DNA from: an uncultured Collinsella sp.
GTDB lineage: Bacteria; Actinomycetota; Coriobacteriia; Coriobacteriales; Coriobacteriaceae
Length of the DNA: 64,000 nt
Direction: 5' to 3'
Assembly (NCBI GenBank): GCA_900540985.1
Contig: UQIC01000006.1
Span: 14,335 to 78,334 of the forward strand
In this document: positions 8,153-17,924 of the stretch, piece after piece
How positions within the stretch are numbered: the stretch's first letter is position 1
Layout of the letters: every line of letters begins with the position of its first letter
The notes under the pieces: generated by a model
What the model was told of the DNA's origin: nothing
Seen by the model: only the letters and a program-made list of their open reading frames with translations
The model's database searches: none
Program-made: the position numbers and the translations under genes

Positions 8153-9595
8153 ATGAACCAGACCGTACCCGCATACGCCGCTGAGGTGGCCGATTACGGG
8201 CGCAGCCGCGACCCCGAGCCGGGTGAGGGCGCGCTCGTAAAGAACGTGCATCCCGAATCGCCCGCGTGGGATGTGGGTATCGAGCCGGGCATGCGCGTGC
8301 TCACGGTCAACGGTGAGCAGCTGACCGATATGATCGTGTGGCTCTGGGAGGCCGACGACGACACCGTCGAGCTGGAGGTATTCGACCCGCGCGACGGTAC
8401 CGTCACCCCCGTCGAGCTCGACCGCTTTCCCGGCGAGGATTGGGGTTTGGAGTTCGATGGTCCCATCTTCGACGGCATGCGTACCTGCGTAAACGCCTGC
8501 GTGTTCTGCTTTATGACCATGCTGCCCAAGGGCGGCCGCTCAACGCTCTATATTCGCGACGACGACTACCGCCTGAGCTTTTTGCAGGGCAACTTCGTCA
8601 CGCTCACGAACCTCACCGACGAGGACGTGCAAAACGTCATCCAACGCAACATGAGCCCCATGAACGTGTCGGTCCATGCCGTGAGCCCCGACGTCCGCCG
8701 TCGTATGATGGGCCGCAACGCCCAGCGCGGCATGGACGTACTCGAGGCCATCATGGCCGCCGGCATCGAGATTCACGCGCAGATCGTGTTGTGCCCCGGC
8801 ATGAACGACGGCGAGGAGCTGGAAAAGACCCTGCGCTTTTGCGAGGAGCACGAGCAAATCACAAGCCTGGGCATTGTGCCGCTCGGTTTTACCAAGCATC
8901 AGAACCGCTTTAGCTGGTCATACAGCGACAAGCCCGAACTGGCGCGCGAGACCATTGCCATGATCCGTCCCTACCAGGACCGCGCCTATGAGCGCTTTGG
9001 CCGCCACACCTTCCAGATGAGCGACGAGTTCTATCTGGACGCCGGCATCGATCCTCCCGAGGCAGACTTTTACGACGGTTACCCGCAGTACTACGACGGC
9101 ATCGGCATGATCCGCTCGTATCTGGACGAGACCGACGACGTGCTGGCTTCCGATGCCGAGCGACTGGCCCGCGTCCGCGAGGCCATCGTCGAGCGCAACC
9201 AGCAGCTGCTGTGCCTCTCGGGCGCCAGCGCACGCGACACGGTGGCCCGCTTTGTGGAGTCGCCCCAGGGACTCGCCGGCACTGTCACGGCCATCAAGAA
9301 CCGCTACTTTGGCGGCAACGTGGACGTAACCGGCCTCATCGTCGCGTGTGACATTCTTGAGCAGCTGCCCCAAGACCTGTCGGGGGTTATGCTCTTTGTG
9401 CCTAAGCTCATGTTCAACGCTGACGGCATGACGCTTGACGAGTATCATCGTGACGATTTACTCGCAAGCCTTACCAGTCGCGGCGCCGAGGTTCATGTGG
9501 TGTCGACCATGCCGCATGAGCTGCTCGATACCCTGGAGCGCATCCTTGGCATTGTGCCCGCAGACTCTAACACTTCCGCTGACCCTACCCATTAA
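8153..9595 (+). CDS. DUF512 radical SAM protein with N-terminal PDZ-like domain
   Basis: 480 residues. The PDZ-like start (ALVKNVHPESPAWDVGIEPGMRVLTVNG) covers about 20-60. A radical SAM cluster motif, CVNACVFCF (CxxxCxxC), is near residue 110. The DUF512 C-terminal part has the tell-tale LGIVPLGFTKHQ and a late SGVMLFVPKLM. Proteins of this family sit beside der in many Gram-positive bacteria, and their reaction is unknown. The ATG is three bases after the ispH stop. Confidence 0.93.
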   Translation: MNQTVPAYAAEVADYGRSRDPEPGEGALVKNVHPESPAWDVGIEPGMRVLTVNGEQLTDMIVWLWEADDDTVELEVFDPRDGTVTPVELDRFPGEDWGLEFDGPIFDGMRTCVNACVFCFMTMLPKGGRSTLYIRDDDYRLSFLQGNFVTLTNLTDEDVQNVIQRNMSPMNVSVHAVSPDVRRRMMGRNAQRGMDVLEAIMAAGIEIHAQIVLCPGMNDGEELEKTLRFCEEHEQITSLGIVPLGFTKHQNRFSWSYSDKPELARETIAMIRPYQDRAYERFGRHTFQMSDEFYLDAGIDPPEADFYDGYPQYYDGIGMIRSYLDETDDVLASDAERLARVREAIVERNQQLLCLSGASARDTVARFVESPQGLAGTVTAIKNRYFGGNVDVTGLIVACDILEQLPQDLSGVMLFVPKLMFNADGMTLDEYHRDDLLASLTSRGAEVHVVSTMPHELLDTLERILGIVPADSNTSADPTH

Positions 9596-9605
9596 AGGAG
9601 AGCAG

Positions 9606-10940
9606 ATGAAACCTATCGTCGCCGTCGTCGGACGCCCCAACGTGGGCAAGTCCACGCTCGTTAACCGCCTGGCCCAGACCTCGGACGCCATCGTCCACGA
9701 GTCCCGCGGCGTCACGCGCGACCGCTCGTATCACACGGCCGATTGGAACGGCCGCGAGTTCACCATCGTCGACACGGGCGGCATCGAGCCGCTCAAGAGC
9801 GATGACGTCTTTGCCACGTCCATCCGCGACCAGGCCCTCGCCGCCGCCGAGGAAGCCGCTGTCATCCTGTTTGTGGTCGACGGCCGCACCGGCGTCACCG
9901 AGGAGGACGAGTCGGTCGCCCGCATGCTCAAGCGCTGCGACAAGCCGGTCTTTCTGCTGGTGAACAAGCTCGACAACCCCGATCGCGAGAACGACAGCAT
10001 CTGGGAGTTCTATTCGCTTGGCATCGGTGAGCCCACGCCGCTCTCGGCCCTGCATGGTCATGGCACGGGCGACCTGCTCGACGATATCGTGGCCCTACTT
10101 CCGGAGGAAGAGGACGAGGTCGCCGATGAGTTCCCCGACGCGCTGAACGTCGCCATCATCGGCCGCCCCAACGCCGGTAAGTCCTCGCTGTTCAACCGCA
10201 TCCTGGGCGCCGACCGCTCCATCGTGTCCAACATTGCCGGCACCACGCGCGACGCCATCGACACGGTCGTGGAGCGCAACGGCAAGCACTACCGCATGGT
10301 CGACACCGCGGGCATTCGCAAGAAGAGCACCGTGTACGAGAACATCGAGTACTACTCCATGGTTCGCGGCCTGCGCGCCATCGACCGCGCCGACGTGGCG
10401 CTGCTCGTCGTCGACGCCTCCGTGGGCGTTACCGAGCAGGACCAGAAGGTCATGGGTCTTGCCATCGAGCGCGGATGCGCCATCGTTGTGCTGCTCAACA
10501 AGTGGGATCTGCTCGACGACGACCGTAAGCGCGAGGCCTGCATGGAGACCATCGACCGCCGTCTGGGCGTCATGGCTCCCTGGGCCCAGTACCTGCGCAT
10601 CTCTGCCCTGACCGGCCGCAGCGTCGAGAAGATCTGGGCGATGGTCGACGCCGCCGAGAAGACGCGCTCGCAAAAGATCAGCACCTCGCGCCTCAACACG
10701 TTCCTCACCGACCTGCGCGAGTTCGGTCATACCGTGGTGGACGGCAAACGCCGCCTGCGCATGCACTACGTGACCCAGACGGGCGTCAACCCGCCGACGT
10801 TCACGTTCTTCGTCAACCACAGCGATCTGGTCAACGACACCTATCAGCGCTACATCGAGAACCGCATGCGCTCGACCTTCGACTTTGCCGGCACACCCAT
10901 TCGACTCTTCTTTAGGAAGAAGGAGCAAAAGGATGCATAA
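9606..10940 (+). CDS. der: Ribosome biogenesis GTPase Der (EngA)
   Basis: A double GTPase for 50S subunit assembly, 444 residues. Domain 1 has GRPNVGKST (9-17), DTGG and NKLD. Domain 2 has GRPNAGKSS near 188, DTAG and NKWD. A KH-like C-terminal domain ends in FRKKEQKDA. The start is the ATG after AAAGGAGAGC. An upstream extension in the same frame lies inside DUF512 and is not used. Its last bases overlap the plsY start. Confidence 0.97.
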   Translation: MKPIVAVVGRPNVGKSTLVNRLAQTSDAIVHESRGVTRDRSYHTADWNGREFTIVDTGGIEPLKSDDVFATSIRDQALAAAEEAAVILFVVDGRTGVTEEDESVARMLKRCDKPVFLLVNKLDNPDRENDSIWEFYSLGIGEPTPLSALHGHGTGDLLDDIVALLPEEEDEVADEFPDALNVAIIGRPNAGKSSLFNRILGADRSIVSNIAGTTRDAIDTVVERNGKHYRMVDTAGIRKKSTVYENIEYYSMVRGLRAIDRADVALLVVDASVGVTEQDQKVMGLAIERGCAIVVLLNKWDLLDDDRKREACMETIDRRLGVMAPWAQYLRISALTGRSVEKIWAMVDAAEKTRSQKISTSRLNTFLTDLREFGHTVVDGKRRLRMHYVTQTGVNPPTFTFFVNHSDLVNDTYQRYIENRMRSTFDFAGTPIRLFFRKKEQKDA

Positions 10941-11616
10941 TCCGATTCTGCTGACCGCCATCTGCGCCGTGGTCTCGTTCTTTATCGGGGCGATTCCATT
11001 TGGCCTGATCCTGGGCCGCGTGTTCAACCACACCGACATTCGCAAGGCGGGCTCCGGCAACATCGGCACCACCAACGCCCTGCGTGTGGCCGGTCCCAAG
11101 GTGGCCGCACTCACGCTGCTGCTCGACTGCCTTAAAGGCGCCATCTGCGTTGTCATTGCCCGTCCGCTCATCGCGAGCGTGGGCTATGGATTTCCGCCGA
11201 ACATCATGGCGCCCGGAGCCCCCGGCGACTGGATGCTCGGCGTCATCTGTCTGGCGGCCGTGTGGGGCCACATCTTCTCGCCTTACCTTAACTTCCACGG
11301 CGGCAAGGGTATCGCGGTTGGTCTGGGCGTCATCCTCGCTTGGTACTGGCCTATTGGCCTGTCGCTGCTGGGCATGTTTATCGTGGCCGTCGCCATCACC
11401 AAGTATGTGTCGGTGGGCTCGCTCGCCGCTGCCATCGGTCTTCCTATCGCTGCTTGCGCGGTCTTTCCGTACAGCAGCCTGGTCCTCAAGTTCTGCATGG
11501 CGATGATCGGTATCACCGTGGTGTGGGCCCATCGCGCGAACATCAAAAAGCTCATGACGGGTAAGGAGTCCAAGCTCTCGTTTACCAAGCGCGTCACCGA
11601 GCCCGACGATAAGTAG
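10933..11616 (+). CDS. plsY: Glycerol-3-phosphate acyltransferase PlsY
   Basis: Transfers an acyl group from acyl phosphate to glycerol-3-phosphate at the membrane. 227 residues with about five membrane helices. The family motifs are SGNIGTTNALR (about 44-54, SGNxGxTN), WGHIFSPYLNFHGGKG (about 110-125), and SVGSL near 158. The ATG lies inside the der stop region, an 8-base overlap, with GGAG upstream. gpsA, which makes its substrate, follows after 9 bases. Confidence 0.95.
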   Translation: MHNPILLTAICAVVSFFIGAIPFGLILGRVFNHTDIRKAGSGNIGTTNALRVAGPKVAALTLLLDCLKGAICVVIARPLIASVGYGFPPNIMAPGAPGDWMLGVICLAAVWGHIFSPYLNFHGGKGIAVGLGVILAWYWPIGLSLLGMFIVAVAITKYVSVGSLAAAIGLPIAACAVFPYSSLVLKFCMAMIGITVVWAHRANIKKLMTGKESKLSFTKRVTEPDDK

Positions 11617-11625
11617 GAGAGAGTC

Positions 11626-12633
11626 ATGAATGTTGCGCTGATTGGCTCCGGCTCCTGGGGAACCGCCGTCGCCGGCCTTGCCGCCGCTCGAGCCGAGCGC
11701 GTGACCATGTGGGCCCATAGCGAGCAGACGGCCGCCGGTATCAATGGCGAGCACCGCAACCCCCGCTACCTTGTGGGCTACGAGCTGCCCGGCAACGTCG
11801 TCGCCACCACGGACCTGGTGCAGGCACTCGACGGCGCCGAGGCCATCATCTTTGCCGTGCCTTCGACGCACCTGCGCGACGTCTGCCACCAGGCGGCGCC
11901 GTTCATCGCGGACAAGACGCCGGTACTGTGCCTCACCAAGGGCATCGAGCCCGAGTCCGGACTGCTCATGAGCGAGGTCATTGCCAGCGAGATCGGCAAT
12001 GAGGCGCGCGTGGCGGCGCTCTCGGGCCCCAACCATGCCGAGGAGATCTGCCGCGGCGGACTTTCTGCCGCCGTCATCGCCAGTGAAGACCCGCAGATAG
12101 GGGAGACCTTTAAGGAGCTGCTGCTGTCCACGACCTTCCGCATCTACCTGTCGCAGGATATGACCGGCGTCGAGGTTTGCGGCGCCATGAAAAATGTCAT
12201 CGCCATCGTGTGTGGCATCTCCGCCGGTACCGGTGCGGGCGATAACACGCTCGCCCTTATCATGACGCGCGGCCTGGCCGAGATCAGCCGTCTGGTGCAC
12301 GCCCGCGGCGGTCAAGCTATGACCTGCATGGGACTTGCCGGCATGGGAGACCTCGTTGCCACCTGTACCTCGGAGCATTCGCGCAACCGCACCTTTGGCT
12401 ACGAGTTTGCCCACGGCGTTTCGCTCGACGAGTACCAGACGCGCACGCATATGGTTGTCGAGGGCGCCGTCGCGGCCCGCAGCGTCAGCGAACTTGCCCG
12501 TTCACTGGGCGTAGACATTCCGCTCACCTTTGCCGTGGAGCAAACGCTCTACAACGGTGTTACTTTGGATAGGGCACTCGAGATTCTTACCGACCGCGTC
12601 CCCTCTCAAGAGTTCTACGGACTCACCGACTAG
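11626..12633 (+). CDS. gpsA: NAD(P)-dependent glycerol-3-phosphate dehydrogenase
   Basis: Reduces dihydroxyacetone phosphate to sn-glycerol-3-phosphate for phospholipid synthesis. 335 residues. The Rossmann motif GSGSWGTAVA is at 7-16, then AVPSTHLR, then the LSGPNHAEE block. The catalytic Lys is in GAMKNVIAI near 190. Substrate contacts RNRTFG and the MVVEG block follow. AGGAG is 6 bases before the ATG. With plsY and plsC it forms the phosphatidate pathway of this region. Confidence 0.96.
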   Translation: MNVALIGSGSWGTAVAGLAAARAERVTMWAHSEQTAAGINGEHRNPRYLVGYELPGNVVATTDLVQALDGAEAIIFAVPSTHLRDVCHQAAPFIADKTPVLCLTKGIEPESGLLMSEVIASEIGNEARVAALSGPNHAEEICRGGLSAAVIASEDPQIGETFKELLLSTTFRIYLSQDMTGVEVCGAMKNVIAIVCGISAGTGAGDNTLALIMTRGLAEISRLVHARGGQAMTCMGLAGMGDLVATCTSEHSRNRTFGYEFAHGVSLDEYQTRTHMVVEGAVAARSVSELARSLGVDIPLTFAVEQTLYNGVTLDRALEILTDRVPSQEFYGLTD

Positions 12634-12651
12634 CGCAGAAAGGCTACTACC

Positions 12652-13323
12652 ATGGGTTCCATCAAAATCGCTCCGTCCGTCCTTTCGGCCGACATGGCCA
12701 ACCTCACGGGCGAGCTCGACAAGATCGCCGGTGCCGACTACGTGCACTTCGACGTTATGGACGGTCACTTTACCGGCAACCTCACCTTTGGCGTCGACAT
12801 CCTTAAGGCCGTCAAGCGCTCTACCGATGTACCGGTCGACGCGCACCTGATGGTGTCGAACCCCGACGAGACAGTCGATTGGTATGCCGACGCCGGTGCC
12901 GACATGATCACCGTGCACTACGAAGCTTCCACGCACCTGCACCGCACGCTCACCCATCTGCAGCAGCGCGGCGTCAAGGCTGGCGTGGTGCTCAACCCCG
13001 CCACCCCCGTGTGCGTACTCGAGAGCATCATCGACGTCGTCGATATGGTGCTGCTCATGAGCGTGAACCCGGGCTTTGGCGGCCAGAGCTTTATCCCGGG
13101 CACTCTGCATAAGCTCCACGAACTCAAAGCCATGTGTGAGCGCCACGGCGTTTCGCCCCTCATCGAGGTCGACGGCGGCATTTCTTCCAAGAACATTGCC
13201 GAGGTCGTCAAGGCCGGCGCCAACGTCCTCGTGGCCGGCTCCGCTGTTTTTAAGTCCGAAGATCCCGCCGCCGAGGTTGCGCTGCTGCAGAAGCTGGGCA
13301 ACGAGGCTGCACAGGAGGCATAA
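12652..13323 (+). CDS. rpe: Ribulose-phosphate 3-epimerase
   Basis: Interconverts ribulose-5-phosphate and xylulose-5-phosphate. A TIM barrel of 223 residues. It starts with IKIAPSVLSADMANL, has the metal and catalytic segment HFDVMDGHFTGNLTFG (about 34-49), SVNPGFGGQSFIP near 143, and EVDGGI near 175. AAAGG lies 9 bases before the ATG. It is 18 bases from gpsA and 6 bases from the cysteine desulfurase gene. Confidence 0.97.
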   Translation: MGSIKIAPSVLSADMANLTGELDKIAGADYVHFDVMDGHFTGNLTFGVDILKAVKRSTDVPVDAHLMVSNPDETVDWYADAGADMITVHYEASTHLHRTLTHLQQRGVKAGVVLNPATPVCVLESIIDVVDMVLLMSVNPGFGGQSFIPGTLHKLHELKAMCERHGVSPLIEVDGGISSKNIAEVVKAGANVLVAGSAVFKSEDPAAEVALLQKLGNEAAQEA

Positions 13324-13329
13324 ACCCTT

Positions 13330-14508
13330 ATGACCGCAGGTCAAAACCGCATACCCGTGAATCTTGACTATGCCGCCTCGACGCCCATGCGCGCCGAGGC
13401 GCTCCTTGCGCAGCGCGAGTACGACGACAGCGAGCTTGCCGGCGTCAACCCCAACTCGCTGCATTCGCTCGGCCGCAAGGCCGCTGCGCGCCTAGAAATG
13501 GCGCGTCGCGAGATTGCCCGCAGCTTTGGCGCACGCGTCCGCCCGTCCGAGATCGTCCTGACCAACGGCGGCACCGAAGCCAACCAACTGGCGCTCCTCG
13601 GTCTTGCCGAGGGCGCTCGTCAGCGCGACCGCAAACGCGATCGCGTAATCGTTTCGGCCATCGAGCACGATTCGATTCTGGATAACCTGCCGCTGCTGCG
13701 TGCCGCCGGCTTTACCGTCGACCTGGTGCAGCCCTGCCGCGCTGGCTACATAGAGCCCGCCACGCTTGTCGAGCTGCTAGGCGACGACGTGGCGCTCGTG
13801 AGCATTATGGTCGCCAACAACGAGACCGGCGTAGTACAGCCCATCCGCGAGCTCGCCGCCGCTGCACATGCCGCCGGCGCTTTGTTCCATACCGATGCCA
13901 TCCAGGGCTATCTGCACATTCCGCTCGATGCCGCCGAGCTGAGCGTCGATGCCATGTCTGTTGCTGCGCACAAAATTGGCGGTCCTGTGGCGTCCGGCGC
14001 GCTCTACGTTAAGACCCGCACGCCACTGCGCCCCCGCATCTTTGGCGGCGGACAGGAGGCCGGACGTCGCGCCGGCACGCAGGACCTACGCACGCAGCTG
14101 GCCTTTGCCGCTGCCGCCCGCACGCTGGCGCCCCAAGTGGCTCAGGAGCGTGCGACGCTGCAAACCCTTTCCGACAAGCTCTACGCCACGCTTACGGCCC
14201 ACCCTCGCATTCACGCCACCATGGGCGACTATGCGCATGCCGACCGTCTGCCCGGCATGGTATCGATCTACATTGATGGCATGGACTCCGAGGAGCTCAT
14301 CGTCAAGCTCGACGCCGCCGGCTTTGAGATATCGGCCGGTTCCGCCTGCTCGAGCGGCAGCATGGACCCGAGCCATGTTCTCAGCGCCATGGGCATTGGT
14401 CGCGAGCAGGCCCTGGGTGCACTGCGCATCTCCTTCGATGACCGTGTGAATCCGGACGATCTGGACGAGTTTGCCCAGACGCTGCTCTCGATCGTGGGCG
14501 CCGCATGA
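13330..14508 (+). CDS. Cysteine desulfurase (NifS/IscS-like)
   Basis: A PLP enzyme moving sulfur from cysteine to Fe-S or thiolation pathways. 392 residues. It has TNGGTEANQLAL near 78-89, a PLP-Lys in SVAAHKIGGP near 212-221, and the catalytic Cys loop SAGSACSSGSMDPSHV near 339-354. The residues before DYAASTPM are few, so the start is sound. No scaffold gene (iscU/nifU) is adjacent. Its stop overlaps the next gene by 4 bases (ATGATCG). Confidence 0.92.
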   Translation: MTAGQNRIPVNLDYAASTPMRAEALLAQREYDDSELAGVNPNSLHSLGRKAAARLEMARREIARSFGARVRPSEIVLTNGGTEANQLALLGLAEGARQRDRKRDRVIVSAIEHDSILDNLPLLRAAGFTVDLVQPCRAGYIEPATLVELLGDDVALVSIMVANNETGVVQPIRELAAAAHAAGALFHTDAIQGYLHIPLDAAELSVDAMSVAAHKIGGPVASGALYVKTRTPLRPRIFGGGQEAGRRAGTQDLRTQLAFAAAARTLAPQVAQERATLQTLSDKLYATLTAHPRIHATMGDYAHADRLPGMVSIYIDGMDSEELIVKLDAAGFEISAGSACSSGSMDPSHVLSAMGIGREQALGALRISFDDRVNPDDLDEFAQTLLSIVGAA

Positions 14509-15314
14509 TCGTCGCCGAGCTTGAACGTGCGCTGCTGGCGCGCTACCCCAAGATGGACGCCGAGGGCTGGGATCATGTTGGGCTATCTGTGGGAGATCCC
14601 GCTGCTGAGATCACCGGTGTTGCCTGCGCACTCGATGCGACCGAAGCTAATGTTCGCCGCGCACAAGATGCCGGTGCCAACGTGCTGCTGACGCATCACC
14701 CCGTCTATGTCAAGGCGCCCGAGGCGTTTTGTCCGGCGGATGCGTCACGCCCCCAGTGCAGCGCTGCGCTGTACGAGGCAGCTCGTTGCGGCGTGAGCAT
14801 TATTTCGCTCCACACCAACCTGGACCGTTCGCACGAAGCGCGCGTTTGCCTGAGTGAGTTGCTGGGCGCTGAGCCCATGAGCTCGCTGGAGCATGTGGAC
14901 GACCCCGAGGCAACCGGCCTGGGCGCGCTTGCAACGCTCAACGACCCGTGCACGCTGCGCGATCTTGCCACCCGTGCTGCCACGGCCTTCGGCAGCGACC
15001 CGCGTGTGTGGGGCGAAGCCGATCGCCCGTGCCGCACCGTCGCCATTTTGGGCGGCTCCCTGGGCGACTTTGGAGAGCTTGCCATCGCCGCGGGCGCGGA
15101 CGTTGTCGTGACGGGCGAGGCGGGATACCACGTGGCGCAAGACCTTGCCTTGCGCGGGCTGTCGGTGATCTTGCTCGGCCACGACCGCTCCGAGGAGCCG
15201 TTCGTTGATATATTGATGAACTCTGCAGTTGACGCCGGGGTCGACCCCCGTCATGCGATTAAAATACTGAACCCTTGCCAATGGTGGACTGTGACAAAAG
15301 GAGAGAACTTATGA
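14505..15314 (+). CDS. Nif3-like dinuclear metal centre protein
   Basis: 269 residues of the NIF3/YqfO (DUF34) family. The metal-binding blocks are WDHVGLSVGDP (about 22-32), LLTHHPVY (HHP near 66), SLHTNLD near 102 and, at the end, LLGHDRSEEP near 228. The family is broadly conserved and often named GTP cyclohydrolase I type 2, but that activity is not established here. Its stop overlaps the start of the zinc-ribbon gene, a pairing seen in many Gram-positive genomes. Confidence 0.9.
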   Translation: MIVAELERALLARYPKMDAEGWDHVGLSVGDPAAEITGVACALDATEANVRRAQDAGANVLLTHHPVYVKAPEAFCPADASRPQCSAALYEAARCGVSIISLHTNLDRSHEARVCLSELLGAEPMSSLEHVDDPEATGLGALATLNDPCTLRDLATRAATAFGSDPRVWGEADRPCRTVAILGGSLGDFGELAIAAGADVVVTGEAGYHVAQDLALRGLSVILLGHDRSEEPFVDILMNSAVDAGVDPRHAIKILNPCQWWTVTKGENL

Positions 15315-16030
15315 GCGCCGGCGCTACGCTACTCAAGCTGCAACAGATCGATTTGGAGCTCGCCCGCAACAAGAGCGAACTTGCCAATATGCCGGAGCTC
15401 AAGGAGCTCGCTTCCAAGCGCAAGACCTATGTGAAACTCAAGTCCGAGATGACCAAGCTCTACGCCCAGCGCAAGGATCTGGACATTGAGCTCGACGATC
15501 TCAACACCACCGAGATTCAGACCAACAACGCCATCGAAGCTGCCAAGAAGCGCCATGTCGACGGCTCCGACTACCGCGAGGTTCAGGACCTGGAGAATGA
15601 ACTCGCAACCCTGGCCAAGCGTCTGGACAAGATTGAGCACACCCGCAAGGATGTCGTCATCGCCCATAAGGAGGCGCTTGACCGCGAGGCCCGCGCGCAG
15701 GCAATCATCGCCAAGTTCGAGGAGGGCGTGAAGGCCGATACCAAGGCCGCCCGCGCCAAGGCTGCCGACCTGCAGGCTCAGATTGACGCCGCCACTAAGG
15801 AGCGCACCGCGCTTGCTGCCACGCTGCCGGCCGACGTGCTCACCGACTACGAGCGTCTGCTCAAGCAGTTCCGCGGCCTGGCCGTCGAGACCATCCAGGG
15901 CAACATCCCCACGGTCTGCCACACCGCGCTGCAGGCATCGTCCATGAGCGACCTTAACCACGACGGTAGCGAGATTACGCACTGCCCGTACTGCCACCGT
16001 CTCCTGGTGCTCCCGAGCAAGGAAGCTTAA
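15311..16030 (+). CDS. Coiled-coil protein with degenerate C4-type zinc ribbon
   Basis: 239 residues from the ATG at 15311, with GGAG 8 bases upstream. Residues 5-190 are almost wholly Lys/Glu/Ala coiled coil. The C-terminus has VCHTALQ and, about 25 residues later, HCPYCHRLL. Relatives normally have two CxxC pairs; here the first pair has only one Cys, so the ribbon may bind zinc poorly or through His. Partner of the Nif3-like gene upstream. Role unknown. Confidence 0.88.
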   Translation: MSAGATLLKLQQIDLELARNKSELANMPELKELASKRKTYVKLKSEMTKLYAQRKDLDIELDDLNTTEIQTNNAIEAAKKRHVDGSDYREVQDLENELATLAKRLDKIEHTRKDVVIAHKEALDREARAQAIIAKFEEGVKADTKAARAKAADLQAQIDAATKERTALAATLPADVLTDYERLLKQFRGLAVETIQGNIPTVCHTALQASSMSDLNHDGSEITHCPYCHRLLVLPSKEA

Positions 16031-16033
16031 ACG

Positions 16034-17245
16034 ATGGCGGCATCCAACAATTCAATGCAACTTGAGGGAAAAACGATCCTGCTGGGCATTACCGGCGGGA
16101 TCGCCACCTATAAGTCGTGCAATATCGTGCGCCTGCTGCAAAAGCGCGGTGCGCGCGTCAAGGTCGTTATGAGCGAGCATGCAACGGAGTTCGTGGGGCC
16201 ACTTACCTTCCGTGCGCTCACCAACGAGCCCGTTGCCGTGGGCCTATTCGACGATCCCTCCGACCCCATCCACCACATTTCGCTGGCGCAGGAGCCCGAT
16301 CTGGTGGTCGTGGTGCCCGCGACGGCCAATATCATCGCCAAGATGGCCAACGGCATCGCCGATGACCTCATTTCCACTACGCTGCTTGCGACGCCGCGAC
16401 CCATCGTGATCGCGCCCGCTATGAACAACGGCATGTGGAAGGCACCGGCGACGCAGGCCAATATGACCACGCTGCGCGACCGCGGCGTGCATGTGGTGGG
16501 CCCGGGCAGCGGCTACCTTGCCTGTGGCGACGTGGACACGGGACGCATGAGCGAGCCTGAGGACATCGTCGAGACTGTCTGTGAGGTGCTCAACCCCGCG
16601 CCTCAGGACCTGGAAGGTAAGTGCATCGTGATTACCGCCGGCCCCACGCACGAGCCGATCGATCCGGTGCGATTCATTGGTAACCGCTCTTCGGGCAAGA
16701 TGGGCGTCGCCCTGGCGGGGGAGGCCGCACGCCGCGGTGCCAAAGTCACGCTCGTGTTGGGACCGACATCGCTCGATGTTCCCCGCGGCGTGGAGAGCGT
16801 GCGTGTGCAGACCGCCGCAGAGATGCTCCAGGCGGCCCTGAGCGCCTTCCAGACGGCCGACGCGGCAATTTGTGCGGCCGCCGTCGCCGACTACACCCCC
16901 GCGGCCCCTGCCGACCATAAGCTCAAAAAGGCCAACGAGCGCCTGGATCGAATCGAGCTCGTCGAGACCGTTGACATCTTAGCCGAGCTTTCGCGTCAGA
17001 AGGGCGAGCGGTGCGTGATCGGCTTTGCGGCCGAGACCGACAATGTTGTCGAGTACGCCGAACGCAAATTGGCCCGTAAGGGCTGCGATGCCATTATCGC
17101 CAACGATGTCTCACGCGCCGATTCGGGCTTTGGAACCGATACGAACAAGGCCTGGATCGTGAGTAAGGCGGGTACGCAAGAACTTTCTGTGCTAACAAAA
17201 CCCCAGCTCGCAGATACAATTTTGGACTTGCTTCAAAATTTGTAA
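16034..17245 (+). CDS. coaBC: Bifunctional phosphopantothenoylcysteine decarboxylase/synthetase
   Basis: Catalyses two steps of coenzyme A synthesis. 403 residues. The CoaC flavoprotein half starts near GKTILLGITGGIATYKS. It has SLAQEPDLVVV, where the catalytic His region lies (HHISLAQ), and the PAMNNGMW motif near 130. The CoaB half has GPTHEPIDPVRFIGNRSSGKMG near 203-224 and a later KLKKANERL. The start at 16034 is 3 bases after the previous stop. An internal ATG at 16055 would also suit the family. Confidence 0.95.
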   Translation: MAASNNSMQLEGKTILLGITGGIATYKSCNIVRLLQKRGARVKVVMSEHATEFVGPLTFRALTNEPVAVGLFDDPSDPIHHISLAQEPDLVVVVPATANIIAKMANGIADDLISTTLLATPRPIVIAPAMNNGMWKAPATQANMTTLRDRGVHVVGPGSGYLACGDVDTGRMSEPEDIVETVCEVLNPAPQDLEGKCIVITAGPTHEPIDPVRFIGNRSSGKMGVALAGEAARRGAKVTLVLGPTSLDVPRGVESVRVQTAAEMLQAALSAFQTADAAICAAAVADYTPAAPADHKLKKANERLDRIELVETVDILAELSRQKGERCVIGFAAETDNVVEYAERKLARKGCDAIIANDVSRADSGFGTDTNKAWIVSKAGTQELSVLTKPQLADTILDLLQNL

Positions 17246-17253
17246 AAAAGTTC

Positions 17254-17282
17254 TTGCACAAGGCTAAAGTTTCGGGTTAATA
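17254..17282 (+). promoter_or_regulatory. Promoter of tRNA-Pro
   Basis: TTGCAC and TTAATA are 17 bases apart, 44 bases upstream of the tRNA. TATACT overlaps just downstream and could be an alternative -10. Confidence 0.6.
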
Positions 17283-17325
17283 TACTCCCTGTTGCGAGCG
17301 AGAGCAGAGCAACAAACAAAAGCTT

Positions 17326-17446
<121 letters not shown>

Positions 17447-17924
17447 AAGCAATTGCTTAATTTTGATTAATCAACAGGGTGCCAAAAATCTACCTACGCG
17501 ATAATCGCTTTTTGCGGCTACTTGCGCGTTTTGCACGCGCTTGAGCCGATTTATTAACGCGACATGAATCTACATACGCGTAGCTGGTATACAGCCGAGT
17601 ACAGGCTGTATTTATCGCGGCGATTTACACAGATATAGCGACTGTAACGAACAAGCGTGTCGCTGTATTTATCCCAGTAGTTCACTTGATCGATGGACAA
17701 GTGGGCTGTCACGACGAAACGCCAAGCAGGATGGGCTCTATACGAGGACGCCGCAAGGGTAATGGTGGGGGAGTGTGACATACACTCTGAGAGCCGATTT
17801 ATGACCCCATTTTTCTTCAAACCGACTACCACTGCCATGAACCTCAAATTGTTCGAGCAATCGCCAAAAGAAAAGCCCGCACGTAATTGTGCGGACTTTG
17901 CGCTACACAAGCCTAGAAGATAGG
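17447..17924. other. Left-end non-coding region with short repeats
   Basis: No supported gene. Near the att site are two related sequences, AATCTACCTACGCG (about 17488) and AATCTACATACGCG (about 17567), and two copies of GCTGTATTTATC. TGCGGCTACTTGCGC (17513-17527) resembles TGCGCTACTTGCGC (33892-33905) at the right end, a candidate integrase arm site. From about 17715 the sequence is a duplicated 3' flank of the pilin-like genes. Confidence 0.5.

Noticed and set aside
9435..9605. N-terminal extension of der
   Set aside because: Lies inside the DUF512 gene in another frame. AAAGGAGAGC and the G-domain start at 9606 fit the family.
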